NCBI GenBank assembly: GCA_023250955.1
Contig: JAHEZQ010000024.1
Coordinates: 1 to 63,813 of the forward strand
Reading direction: 5' to 3'
Length of the DNA: 63,813 nucleotides
Source of the DNA: Melioribacter sp.
GTDB lineage: Bacteria; Bacteroidota; Ignavibacteria; Ignavibacteriales; Melioribacteraceae
Each line of letters starts with the position of its first letter. The stretch's first letter is position 1. This document shows positions 55,322 through 63,701 of this stretch, piece by piece. A program made the translations under genes and the position numbers. Under the pieces are notes generated by a model, which saw only the letters and a program-made list of their open reading frames with translations, did not search any database and was not told the origin of the DNA.

Positions 55322-55825
55322 TTAGCTGTTTTTGGGTTTGTCTTTTTGATTTTTCACTTTTAAGGTAAACATATCATTTTTCTCTTCATCAGAATAATTT
55401 TCTAAAAGGTTGCTTCCTAAAGATGTTAGATTTTGGCGCTGTTCGGTTTTATCATTAGTTGTTTTCTTGTTTTGTATGGTATTCAATACTTCTATTCTAC
55501 TATTATGAATTAATTTCTTTTTATTGTCTTTACTGAGTTTATCGTTTTTTGTTTTTTTTATTTCAGATTCTATTTTGCTGGAGGATTTAATCTTTTTTCT
55601 TTCCTTTATTTGAATCGCCATTTTGGTGGATAAAATTGAAATTGGTTTTAAACTTTCGTTTTTATTTAGATAGGAATTATTCTGCGATGGTACGGATTTC
55701 TTTGGAAGAATTTCATCAACTCTTCCTTGTTTTTTTCTTAATGAGTAAAAAGAAAAAATTAACGTGAGAATAGTTAAAACAACTACTACAATTAATACAG
55801 TATATATTATTGGTACGATTTCCAT
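55322..55825 (-). CDS. single-pass membrane protein, paralogue 1
   Basis: A 167-aa protein. N-terminal membrane helix (MEIVPIIYTVLIVVVVLTIL, ~5-27), a lysine-rich, low-complexity middle, and a C-terminal motif LGSNLLENYSD..DMFTL. It shares VPIIYT, an R(I/L)E(V/I)xN segment and the C-terminal motif with the 55881 protein. No known family. It lies 50 nt upstream of the HMA-AraC gene and may share its transcript. Confidence 0.65.
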   Translation of the reverse strand: MEIVPIIYTVLIVVVVLTILTLIFSFYSLRKKQGRVDEILPKKSVPSQNNSYLNKNESLKPISILSTKMAIQIKERKKIKSSSKIESEIKKTKNDKLSKDNKKKLIHNSRIEVLNTIQNKKTTNDKTEQRQNLTSLGSNLLENYSDEEKNDMFTLKVKNQKDKPKNS

Positions 55826-55880
55826 ACAGGTAAGATATTAAAATATATTTCCCCTACCAACAAAATGGGAAGACACAGCT

Positions 55881-56477
55881 TCAAATTGCTTTACCTACAC
55901 GTGATGCTGATAATGTTACCATATCATATTCATTATTATCACTATAATAATTTAATACATTCATTTCAGCTAAGTTCGGGCCAAGTTTTGGAAGATCCTC
56001 TCTATAATTTCTTCCTTCACCAATGGTTCTAAAATTTTCGTTTTGATTCATTATTTCAAGTCTTCTACGCTCGATAATTTGTGTGGTTTTGTTTCTTTGG
56101 TTAGGAGAAGTCTTATTGGCTTTTAGGTTTTTATTCTGCTCGTTTATTCTCGTAAGATATTCATGTGGATATAATTTTTGTCTAGCTGTTTTACTGTTTT
56201 CTACGCCTTGTGTAAAATGTTTTTTACCTGAAAAATTATTGTTTATAGTTATCGGTAGACCTGTTTGCATTTGTTTTGCTATTGGTTTCCTTACGTAATT
56301 ATCTATTGGTAGAGTATTAGTTGCTAAGACTAAACGACGAGTTGGTATTGGTTCAATAGAACGTGGTAATTTGCCTCTAGCTTTTGCTCTGTAAGATATA
56401 TACGAAACAATTATCGCTAATAAAAGAAACGAGGAGAATATCAATAAACTAGTGTAAATTATTGGAACGAGGGTCAT
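55881..56477 (-). CDS. single-pass membrane protein, paralogue 2
   Basis: A 198-aa protein with the same layout as the 55322 one: helix from MTLVPIIYTSLLIFSSFLLL, a basic linker, RRRLEIMNQ, and a C-terminal LGPNLAEMN..YYSD..YDMVTL. The conserved C-terminal motif despite a diverged linker suggests a functional end, perhaps a docking site. No cysteines or metal motif is seen. 55 nt separate the two paralogues. Confidence 0.65.
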   Translation of the reverse strand: MTLVPIIYTSLLIFSSFLLLAIIVSYISYRAKARGKLPRSIEPIPTRRLVLATNTLPIDNYVRKPIAKQMQTGLPITINNNFSGKKHFTQGVENSKTARQKLYPHEYLTRINEQNKNLKANKTSPNQRNKTTQIIERRRLEIMNQNENFRTIGEGRNYREDLPKLGPNLAEMNVLNYYSDNNEYDMVTLSASRVGKAI

Positions 56478-56649
56478 TTCTTTTTTCCTTTTTTTTATTT
56501 ATTAAAACAAATGCTATACCAAATGAAATATTATAAATTCTTGCAATTTTTACATTTTTGGGAACATCCGAACTTGTTTTTTGTATTAAATTGAAACAAT
56601 AAGTCACAATTGAGATTACAAGGATGGTTAAAAATTTAAAGTCATTCAA
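56449..56649 (-). CDS. possible small hydrophobic protein
   Basis: A 66-aa ORF with one or two hydrophobic stretches and a basic end. It overlaps the start of the 55881 gene by 29 nt. No clear SD. It could be a real upstream gene of the copper-region operon or chance in AT-rich DNA; the overlap argues against it. Confidence 0.25.
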   Translation of the reverse strand: MNDFKFLTILVISIVTYCFNLIQKTSSDVPKNVKIARIYNISFGIAFVLINKKKEKRNDPRSNNLH

Positions 56650-56653
56650 TTTA

Positions 56654-56685
56654 TTTGTTTTTACTCGACTTTTTAATATTTTTTG
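56654..56685 (+). promoter_or_regulatory. candidate hup promoter
   Basis: TTTG (56654-56657), exactly 19 nt, TATTTTTTG (56677-56685), one T longer than TAnnTTTG. It predicts a start near 56692 and a 36-nt leader before the HU gene. Confidence 0.5.
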
Positions 56686-56727
56686 TTTCGCAATTACCGT
56701 AACTTAGCTTAAAATTAGAGGTTAGAG

Positions 56728-57030
56728 ATGACGAAAGCTGATATAGTCGAAAAAGTTGCTACTGGAACTGGATTAACCAAATTAGAAACTGAAGCGATAG
56801 TAGAAGGATTCTTAAATACTGTTATCCAAGCTCTTAGAGATGGAAAGGGTATCGAAATTAGGGGTTTTGGAAGCTATAAAGTAAAGAAGAAAAAAGCCCG
56901 TTATGCTCGTAATCCTCGGTCAGGCGAAAAAGTCTATGTTGGCGAGCATTATGTTCCAACATTTAAGTTTTCAAAAGATTTTAAAGCGGCTGTAGATTCA
57001 GGAATGAAAGATGGTACTGTAACTGAATAG
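56728..57030 (+). CDS. hup: HU/IHF-family DNA-binding protein
   Basis: A 100-aa nucleoid protein. It has the dimerisation helices (MTKADIVEKVATGTGLTK) and the DNA-binding arm GFGSYKVKKKKARYARNPRSG (abridged; RNPRSGE is the family signature). IHF-like features such as IEIRGFG are present. It compacts or bends DNA. 29 nt upstream of the zinc-ribbon gene. Confidence 0.93.
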   Translation: MTKADIVEKVATGTGLTKLETEAIVEGFLNTVIQALRDGKGIEIRGFGSYKVKKKKARYARNPRSGEKVYVGEHYVPTFKFSKDFKAAVDSGMKDGTVTE

Positions 57031-57059
57031 TTGATTATTGTTAAGAATAAGGATTATAA

Positions 57060-57821
57060 ATGATTAAATGTAAAGTTTGCGGAGAAGAAATAAAATATGA
57101 AGTAAAGTTTTGTCCTCAATGTGGTGCTGCCATTAAATCAAAAGATGATAAACAACATTTGAAAAAAGAAGAGAATAGTTCAATATCAAATTCTTCCCGT
57201 ACAAAAAAAAATAACCAGAAAGAAAAAAATAAAAAGGCAAGTCATCATGAGAGTTTGGTAAGAACTTTTTCTTTTACAAAACTCATTTACTTAGTTTTAT
57301 TTTTGTTTGTTGTCGGTGTGGTGATCATATATTCTTCAGGAATATTTGATAGCTCGGTTTCAGTAACTTCAACTCAATTTAATGATAAGAATAATCCTCA
57401 TGCAGGTGTTGATCTTAATAATCTTGAGCAGATTAATTCTTATGAAGAATCCTTAAAAAAGAATCCCGGCGATAAAGAAACATTATTAAATCTTGCACAC
57501 TTGTTAAATGATTCCGGGTTGAAAACAAAGGCGATTGAGAGATATAATGATTATTTAAAACTCGATCCGCAAAATGCCGATGTTCTTGTAGATATGGGTG
57601 TTTGTTATTATGAAACTGGAAAGAATAATGAAGCAATAACTGCGATGGAAAAAGCACTAAGGTATCAGCCAAGACATCAAATTGCACATTTAAATTTAGG
57701 TATTGTAAACTCTGCAGCGGGAAACTCACTAAAAGCAGTAGAGTGGTGGAAAAAAGCTGTAGAAATAAATCCGACAAATGAAATTGGTAAAAAAGCAGAA
57801 GAATTAATTAAAACACATTAA
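57060..57821 (+). CDS. zinc-ribbon, single-TM, TPR protein
   Basis: A 253-aa protein. The N-terminal zinc ribbon has two CxxC pairs (Cys4, Cys7, Cys18, Cys21), followed by a charged linker, one membrane helix (~73-92) and three or so TPR repeats (~115-250; KALRYQPRHQIAHLNLGIVN is one). It probably scaffolds a protein complex at the inner membrane, with the TPRs on the far side. Partner unknown. Followed by the mini basic protein. Confidence 0.8.
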   Translation: MIKCKVCGEEIKYEVKFCPQCGAAIKSKDDKQHLKKEENSSISNSSRTKKNNQKEKNKKASHHESLVRTFSFTKLIYLVLFLFVVGVVIIYSSGIFDSSVSVTSTQFNDKNNPHAGVDLNNLEQINSYEESLKKNPGDKETLLNLAHLLNDSGLKTKAIERYNDYLKLDPQNADVLVDMGVCYYETGKNNEAITAMEKALRYQPRHQIAHLNLGIVNSAAGNSLKAVEWWKKAVEINPTNEIGKKAEELIKTH

Positions 57822-57834
57822 AAGGAGAATGTAA

Positions 57835-57930
57835 ATGCCTTGCGGTAGAAAAAGAAAACGCCATAAAATGGCTACCCATAAGCGTAAGAAACGCTTGAGA
57901 AAAAATCGTCACAAAAAGAAATTGAGATAA
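57835..57930 (+). CDS. AURKAIP1/COX24-domain mini ribosomal-type protein
   Basis: A 31-aa very basic peptide containing KRHKMATHKRKKRLRKNRHK. This matches the small AURKAIP1/COX24 proteins that are bacterial relatives of mitochondrial ribosomal mS38 (bS22-like). It probably binds rRNA. SD AAAGGAG sits directly before the ATG. It is too short for normal gene finders but the motif is unmistakable. It lies between the TPR gene and tRNA-Thr. Confidence 0.85.
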   Translation: MPCGRKRKRHKMATHKRKKRLRKNRHKKKLR

Positions 57931-57941
57931 CAATTTCTTAA

Positions 57942-58014
57942 GCCACCTTAGCTCAGCTGGTAGAGCAACGCATTCGTAATGCGTGGGTCGGCGGTTCAAT
58001 TCCGCCAGGTGGCT
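57942..58014 (+). tRNA. tRNA-Thr (anticodon CGT)
   Basis: Cloverleaf: acceptor GCCACCT/AGGTGGC, D-arm GCTCAGCTGGTAGAGC, anticodon arm ACGCA-TTCGTAA-TGCGT with anticodon CGT, T-arm GGCGGTTCAATTCCGCC. Reads Thr codon ACG. CCA not encoded. 73 nt. Confidence 0.96.
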
Positions 58015-58019
58015 CTTTG

Positions 58020-59678
58020 CTATTTCAAGACAACCATTTTCTGAATTTGTTTAATATTACCCGCATAGATTTGATAGAAGTAAATTCCACTTTGTAGTAT
58101 TGAACCATCAAAACTAATTTCATGATAACCAGATTCTAAAACCCCGTTTATTAATTCTGAAATTTCTCTTCCCAGAATATCCTTAATTGTTACTTTTACA
58201 TAAGTTTTTTTTGGTAAGCTCAATTTTATTTTTTTTATTGGATTATAATTATTATCAATAATTTGTTCTAATGAAAAATTATTCGGTAAATAGATATCAG
58301 CTGCTATTATACCAGAAAATTTTTGATAACTATAGAAATCAATTTGTTTTATCCTATATAAATTTCTTCCTGTGCGGGGATTTGTATCAACAAAGGAATA
58401 ATTTTTTGGAGAATTGGTATTTCTATTAGCACGTATAAATCCAATTTTACTCCATCCCGAGTTATTTATTTCTTTTTCAATCTCGAATCCATAGATATTA
58501 GTTTCACTTGCAGATTGCCAATTCAAGAGAACTTTATTAAGTCTCACTTCTGAATTAAATGTAGTAATCTCTGCCGGTAAAGAAATTATTCCCCCTTCTC
58601 TAAAAACAGCCAAGCCATTTTGTGTCCCAATCCATATATTTCCATTAGGGTCCCTTACTAAAAAATATATCCTATTATCTGGAAGTAGTGAATTTGATGT
58701 ATTAAATGTAGTCCATTTTTTCCCATCAAATTTTACAAACCCTGCAAGAGTACCAATCCATCTATTTCCTTTTTCATCAATTAAGAGTGAAGAAACATTA
58801 TTATCTGGTAAACTGGAATTCTTAATGTTATATCTATTCCATTTTTTCCCATTATATTTTGCTAATCCACCTCCCCAAGTCTGCACAAAAATTTCACCAT
58901 GCTGTGCTTTTGAAATTGAGTAAACATCATTGTAAGGTAATCCCGAATTTGAGGTCTTATATACTTTCCAAGAATAACCATCAAATTTTGCTAAGCCTGA
59001 AAACGTTCCAATCCATTTGTTATCATTTTCATCTATTAAGAGAGCTGTTATATTATTATCAGGCAATCTTGAATTTTTTGTGTTAAATGTTATCCATTTT
59101 ATTCCATCAAATTTTGTTAAACCACCTAGAGTTCCTATCCACATACTAGATTGTTTGTCAATAGCGATAGAATAAATAACATTATTTGGCAAACCGGAAT
59201 TCGATGTATTATATACAATCCATTTATTTTCATCAAACTTTACCAAGCCAGTTGTTGTTCCTATCCATATATCTCTATTATCATCAATTACTACGGAATA
59301 AATCGTATTACTTGTCAAACCGGAATTTGAAGTATTGTATACAATCCATTTTTCACCATCGAATTTTGCTAACCCGGCATTTGTTCCAGCCCACAAATTT
59401 CCTTTTCCATCCAAGGCAAGGGACAAAATAAAATTATCCGGCAAAGTTCCTTGATTAATAATATTGGACAAAACCCATCCATCACTCCATAATTTATTAG
59501 TGCCATCAGCTTTCTGTGCATGACTAACCTCATTTTTACTAATAGACACTGATAAATTGTTATCATTTGGAAAGCTTTTAATCAAAGAAGTATTGTAAAT
59601 CATCCATTCCGGATTTTGGGAATATATTGTAGATGAAGTTAAAAATAAGAATATGATGATGTAAATTTTTGTTGTCAA
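58020..59678 (-). CDS. secreted propeller protein with T9SS sorting domain
   Basis: A 552-aa protein. Signal peptide, then six or more two-component-regulator-type propeller blades with the recurring motif (D)G(N/D)xW(I/V)GTxxGLxKFDGxxW. A linker at ~365-470 resembles FN3. The C-terminal type IX secretion signal (IKDILGREISELINGVLES, GIYFYQIYAG, KMVVLK) marks it for secretion or surface attachment. No kinase part is attached. Ligand unknown. Confidence 0.85.
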   Translation of the reverse strand: MTTKIYIIIFLFLTSSTIYSQNPEWMIYNTSLIKSFPNDNNLSVSISKNEVSHAQKADGTNKLWSDGWVLSNIINQGTLPDNFILSLALDGKGNLWAGTNAGLAKFDGEKWIVYNTSNSGLTSNTIYSVVIDDNRDIWIGTTTGLVKFDENKWIVYNTSNSGLPNNVIYSIAIDKQSSMWIGTLGGLTKFDGIKWITFNTKNSRLPDNNITALLIDENDNKWIGTFSGLAKFDGYSWKVYKTSNSGLPYNDVYSISKAQHGEIFVQTWGGGLAKYNGKKWNRYNIKNSSLPDNNVSSLLIDEKGNRWIGTLAGFVKFDGKKWTTFNTSNSLLPDNRIYFLVRDPNGNIWIGTQNGLAVFREGGIISLPAEITTFNSEVRLNKVLLNWQSASETNIYGFEIEKEINNSGWSKIGFIRANRNTNSPKNYSFVDTNPRTGRNLYRIKQIDFYSYQKFSGIIAADIYLPNNFSLEQIIDNNYNPIKKIKLSLPKKTYVKVTIKDILGREISELINGVLESGYHEISFDGSILQSGIYFYQIYAGNIKQIQKMVVLK

Positions 59679-59921
59679 AGTTTATACTCTGGATTAAGTT
59701 TAATAATTATTAAATGTTCAAACATACATCTAAAATAAAGTTTTACTTTGAAATGAAGCAAACATTCATGAATGACAATTACCAAAAGAGTAAGATTATT
59801 AATTATTTCAAATTTTTAAGTTGAGTGGAAGACTTTATTAAACCTCATTCTTTTTCGGTCAATCAGTAAAAAGTCCTAAATCACAAATCCCTATTTTTCT
59901 TTCATTTTTGCAAAAATAATC

Positions 59922-59952
59922 TTGACAATTCCCATGAAAAACAGTTATTTTG
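59922..59952 (+). promoter_or_regulatory. mraZ / dcw cluster promoter
   Basis: TTGACA (59922-59927), 17 nt, TTATTT (59945-59950) inside TATTTTG, fitting both sigma-70 and the Bacteroidota -7 type. It predicts a start near 59958, just at the first MraZ-box. Confidence 0.55.
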
Positions 59953-59959
59953 CATCTGG

Positions 59960-59999
59960 GTGGGTAATAGTGTTTAATATTCCCAAATAGTGGATAAGC
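59960..59999 (+). promoter_or_regulatory. MraZ-box-like 10-bp direct repeats
   Basis: Four consecutive 10-mers: GTGGGTAATA, GTGTTTAATA, TTCCCAAATA, GTGGATAAGC. Three begin with GTG(G/T) in the GTGGG-N5 pattern of MraZ operators; the third is degenerate. They fill the space from the predicted start to the mraZ ATG, so MraZ may repress its own operon. Confidence 0.55.
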
Positions 60000-60000
60000 A

Positions 60001-60450
60001 ATGTTTATAGGTAGTTTTAAATACTCTGTGGATGCAAAAGGAAGAATTAGTATCCCTTCCATTTTTAAAAAATATGTCAATGAATCTGCGAACGAAACTT
60101 TTGTAATGACGCGTGGAATCGTACAGTGCATTGATATTTATCCTCAAGATTTTTGGAAAGAGGAAGTACTTACCAGAGTAAATCAACTTGATGATTTTGA
60201 TCCGGAAGAAGCTGCTTTCAAGAGAATGCTTTTTGAATTAGCAGCAGAATATAAACTTGATTCTCAATCAAGATTATTAGTTCCGAAAAATTTATTGGAA
60301 TTCGCTGGAATCGAACGGGAAGTTTTCATTCTCGGACAAAATAAGAAAATCGAAATTTGGAACCCTGAACTTTATGAAACTCAGAAAAAAGAAAACACAA
60401 AACCGTTTGCAGAAATAGCAAAACAGATAATGCAGAAAAAACCGAAATGA
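60001..60450 (+). CDS. mraZ: transcriptional regulator MraZ
   Basis: A 149-aa MraZ, a tandem AbrB-like swapped-hairpin protein with both halves: DAKGRISIPSIFKKY and DSQSRLLVPKNLLEFAG. It binds the dcw promoter and controls division genes. It is the first gene of the cluster, and its end overlaps rsmH by 4 nt (ATGA). MraZ-box-like repeats lie right before its start. Confidence 0.97.
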   Translation: MFIGSFKYSVDAKGRISIPSIFKKYVNESANETFVMTRGIVQCIDIYPQDFWKEEVLTRVNQLDDFDPEEAAFKRMLFELAAEYKLDSQSRLLVPKNLLEFAGIEREVFILGQNKKIEIWNPELYETQKKENTKPFAEIAKQIMQKKPK

Positions 60451-61364
60451 GTTTTCATACACCTGTGCTTTTGAAAGAAAGCATTGATTATTTAGTTACA
60501 AAATACGATGGAATTTATTTCGATGGTACTGCGGGATTTGGCGGACATTCAGAGAAGATTTTAAAAAAAATAAATAGTAACGGAAAATTAATTGCAACAG
60601 ATAAAGATTCCAAAGCATTTGAGTATTGTAAAGAAAAATTTAGCACAGACAAAAGATTTTCAATTTACCGGACAAGTTTTACAGACATTGATTCAATATC
60701 AAAGATTGAGTTCATTGACGGTTTTGACGGCATCTTAGCGGACTTGGGAGTGTCTTCTTTCCAATTAGATTCGGTAGAATCCGGATTTACTTTTAGAGAA
60801 GATGCAGCTCTTGATCTCAGGATGGATATTGAAAAAGGAATTACTGCCTCAGATTTACTGAATAAATTTTCGCAAGAAGAGATTGCAAAAATCCTATTTG
60901 AGTACGGTGAAGAAAAAAATGCCAGAATGATTGCCAAAAAAATTATCAACTTTAGAACGACAGAAAAATTTTCTCGCACATCTCAACTCAAAAGTATTAT
61001 TGAACAGATTACACCACAAAGATTTCATACTAAAACCTTATCAAGAGTTTTTCAAGCTTTAAGAATTTTTGTTAACAATGAATTAGAAGAACTAAAAATA
61101 TTTTTAGATAAATCGGTAACATTATTAAAGCCTGGAGGCAGAATAGTTGTTTTAGCATACCATTCTCTTGAAGATAGAATTGTTAAGGAAAAAATTAGGT
61201 ATGAAAGCTTGGATTGTATTTGTCCGCCTGGAACGCCGATTTGTATTTGTAAGAAAGAACAAAGATTAAAAAAGATTACAAAAGCATTAACTCCTAGTGA
61301 ATCTGAAATAAATATCAATCGTAGAGCCCGTAGTGCTAAAATGCGTGTAGCGGAAAGAGTTTAA
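60447..61364 (+). CDS. rsmH: 16S rRNA (cytosine-1402-N4)-methyltransferase
   Basis: A 305-aa MraW/RsmH that methylates C1402 of 16S rRNA. SAM-binding YFDGTAGFGGHSEKIL, GILADLGVSSFQLD, and the C-terminal AYHSLEDRIVK and LTPSESEIN..RRARSAKMRV are present. Second dcw gene, overlapping mraZ and ftsL by 4 and 1 nt. Confidence 0.97.
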   Translation: MSFHTPVLLKESIDYLVTKYDGIYFDGTAGFGGHSEKILKKINSNGKLIATDKDSKAFEYCKEKFSTDKRFSIYRTSFTDIDSISKIEFIDGFDGILADLGVSSFQLDSVESGFTFREDAALDLRMDIEKGITASDLLNKFSQEEIAKILFEYGEEKNARMIAKKIINFRTTEKFSRTSQLKSIIEQITPQRFHTKTLSRVFQALRIFVNNELEELKIFLDKSVTLLKPGGRIVVLAYHSLEDRIVKEKIRYESLDCICPPGTPICICKKEQRLKKITKALTPSESEININRRARSAKMRVAERV

Positions 61365-61687
61365 TGAAAAAAGGATCATCGTTAAAAAGTTTTATTGTAA
61401 TTATTACGACAGTTGCAATTTTACTTTTTACTTACGTAGCAACTGTAATTGAAATTAAAAGAATGAATAGACTAAAAATTAGTAAACAAGATTCACTTAA
61501 TGTTAAGCTAAACCTAGCCGAAGGAAAAATGGTTGAGATTCAAAAATGGACTGCAGAAGATAGAATTGTTGTTTATGCTCAGGATTCAATCGGTCTTATC
61601 CGTCCAAGTGATAATTTTGAAATAATATCAGTATCAAAAGATCAAATCAAACAAGTTGAAAAGTTATTAAGTCAGAAATATGATTAA
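61364..61687 (+). CDS. ftsL: cell division protein FtsL-like
   Basis: A 107-aa bitopic protein. One helix (~10-28), then a short periplasmic coiled coil with IEIKRMNRLKISKQD and an FtsL-like 'RIVVYAQDSIGLIRPSD' end. The sequence is poorly conserved, as usual for FtsL, and the call rests mainly on its position between rsmH and the PBP. It overlaps both neighbours. Confidence 0.8.
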   Translation: MKKGSSLKSFIVIITTVAILLFTYVATVIEIKRMNRLKISKQDSLNVKLNLAEGKMVEIQKWTAEDRIVVYAQDSIGLIRPSDNFEIISVSKDQIKQVEKLLSQKYD

Positions 61688-63701
61688 TTCACGCGCACTT
61701 ATAATAACAGGATTACTTCTACTGGTCTTTGTTTTATTGATCGCAAAACTATTTACAATTCAGATTTCCAAACATGAATATTATACTCTTATAGCAGAAA
61801 GACAGCAAAATAAACCGCAAAGTGTTAAAGCTGAACGCGGCACAATTAAAGATGTAAACGGAGAAGTACTTAGTTACACAATGGATAATATCTCATTTTA
61901 TGTGGACCGTAGAATGATGACACCGCAAAGAGTTGATTCGGTAGTTTCAGTTTTCTCCCGCGTTTTTGGCCAACAGAAAGATTTTTATAAAAAATTAATT
62001 GATGATGGATTTACAATTGTTTGTCTGGAAAAAAAAGTTTCTATGGATAAAGCTTTCCAAATAAAAAAGAATGTTATTGAAGGACTCTTCTCGGAAGAAG
62101 ACTTTACCCGTATTTATCCATACGGAAGTTTGGCTTCGCATGTGTTGGGATATGTTAATCATGATATGGTGGGAGTAGAGGGAATCGAAAAAAATTACGA
62201 AAATGAATTAACCGGAACCGACGGCATGTACACTTATGAACGAGATGTTTTAGGAAGAATCCTCTCTATTGATGAAAATATATCTAAGGCAGCAGTAACA
62301 GGAAATAATATCAATTTAACAATTAATAAAACATATCAAAAAATATTAGAAGAAGAATTATCAACCGGACTGCAAAAATACAGTGGTCAATCTGCTGTCG
62401 GAATAATAATGAATCCTAATACAGGAGAAATTCTAGCACTTGCAAACTTGCCCGATTTTGATCCAGCTAACTATGAATTATTTCCAGCGGACTCACGACG
62501 TAACAGAGCAATAACCGACACATATGAACCAGGATCAACTATTAAAGCTGTCACCATGTCAATATTATTTGATCGTGGATTAGCGAAAGAGAATGAAGTT
62601 ATTAATACAGAGAATGGAACATTCTTTTTCAAGAACGTAAAGATTCAAGATTCTCACAAGCACGATAATCTTACGGTTCGTCAGGTTCTTGAACAATCAA
62701 GTAATATAGGAATGGCAAAGCTTTCTGAAAGAATTGATGACGAAACTTTTTATAAATATTTACGTGACTTCGGATTTAGTAATGCAACTTCAATTGATCT
62801 TCCTAGCGAAGCTAAAGGTCTTCTAAAAAAACCGGGAAGTTTTTCTGCAGTAACAAAATCATTTGTTTCATTTGGCTATGAAATAGCTGTTACACCTCTT
62901 CAAATGATTACTGCTTATAGTACAATAGTTAATGGTGGTACTCTATTGCAGCCGTTCATATTAAAATCTATTACAGATCCTAACGGAAAAATCATTTTAG
63001 AAAATCAAACAAAAAAAATTAGAAATGTTATAGAAAAATCAACATCGGATTTAATAAAAGATTTTATGGTTGGAGTTGTAGAACATGGTACAGGTACCGA
63101 AGCTCAACTACCTGATATTCTTGTTGGTGGTAAAACAGGTACGTCACAACAACTCGTGAATAAATCATATTCAAGTAGGCAGCATAATTCATCGTTCATA
63201 GGATATTTCCCCGCAGAAAATCCGAAAGTAATTTGTTTTATTCTGATAAACGCTCCACAAGTTGGTCAGTATGGCGGGTTAGTTGCAGCACCAATTTTTC
63301 GTGAGGTTGCAAAAAGAATGATTGAAACTGATTTGAGTTTAGCACCGAACAAAAAGAAAATTGAAAGAAAACAAAATTTAATTGATCAACTAGTAGCTGA
63401 TATCAAAACGGCACCTAAAACAAAATCAGTTTCCTTCTCAAACATCGGAGATAAATCATTAGCAAATATTTCTTCAAGAAAAATTTATAATGAAAATTCA
63501 ACGACTATGCCTAATCTTATTAATCAGTCAATGAGAGATGCGATCTCACAGTTAAATGAAATCGGAATGCAATATAAAATTGTTGGAACAGGCAAGGTCA
63601 TTTGGCAAAATCTTGAACCGGGATCTAACATTGTTCCAGGCGCAATCTGTCTTATTAAATGTGAACCACTATTAAAAAAAGTAAGTGCTGGAAAGAACTG
63701 A
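61680..63701 (+). CDS. ftsI: penicillin-binding protein 2 / FtsI-like with PASTA domain
   Basis: A 673-aa class-B PBP that cross-links septal peptidoglycan. N-terminal helix (~6-26), dimerisation domain, and a transpeptidase domain with Ser286-x-x-Lys289 (GSTIK), SSN and KTGT (GGKTGTSQ). One PASTA domain (~615-668) follows, as in SpoVD-type and Bacteroidota FtsI. It overlaps ftsL by 8 nt and touches murE. FtsI or SpoVD-like: both names fit; context favours FtsI. Confidence 0.95.
   Translation: MINSRALIITGLLLLVFVLLIAKLFTIQISKHEYYTLIAERQQNKPQSVKAERGTIKDVNGEVLSYTMDNISFYVDRRMMTPQRVDSVVSVFSRVFGQQKDFYKKLIDDGFTIVCLEKKVSMDKAFQIKKNVIEGLFSEEDFTRIYPYGSLASHVLGYVNHDMVGVEGIEKNYENELTGTDGMYTYERDVLGRILSIDENISKAAVTGNNINLTINKTYQKILEEELSTGLQKYSGQSAVGIIMNPNTGEILALANLPDFDPANYELFPADSRRNRAITDTYEPGSTIKAVTMSILFDRGLAKENEVINTENGTFFFKNVKIQDSHKHDNLTVRQVLEQSSNIGMAKLSERIDDETFYKYLRDFGFSNATSIDLPSEAKGLLKKPGSFSAVTKSFVSFGYEIAVTPLQMITAYSTIVNGGTLLQPFILKSITDPNGKIILENQTKKIRNVIEKSTSDLIKDFMVGVVEHGTGTEAQLPDILVGGKTGTSQQLVNKSYSSRQHNSSFIGYFPAENPKVICFILINAPQVGQYGGLVAAPIFREVAKRMIETDLSLAPNKKKIERKQNLIDQLVADIKTAPKTKSVSFSNIGDKSLANISSRKIYNENSTTMPNLINQSMRDAISQLNEIGMQYKIVGTGKVIWQNLEPGSNIVPGAICLIKCEPLLKKVSAGKN

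Larger units (their letters stand above)
59679..60000 (+). other. intergenic region before mraZ
   Basis: A 322-nt gap. The first ~240 nt is AT-rich with no ORF or structure I can support. The last ~80 nt holds the mraZ promoter and MraZ-box-like repeats (separate entries). The divergent 58020 gene starts in this region; its promoter is not clear. Confidence 0.5.
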
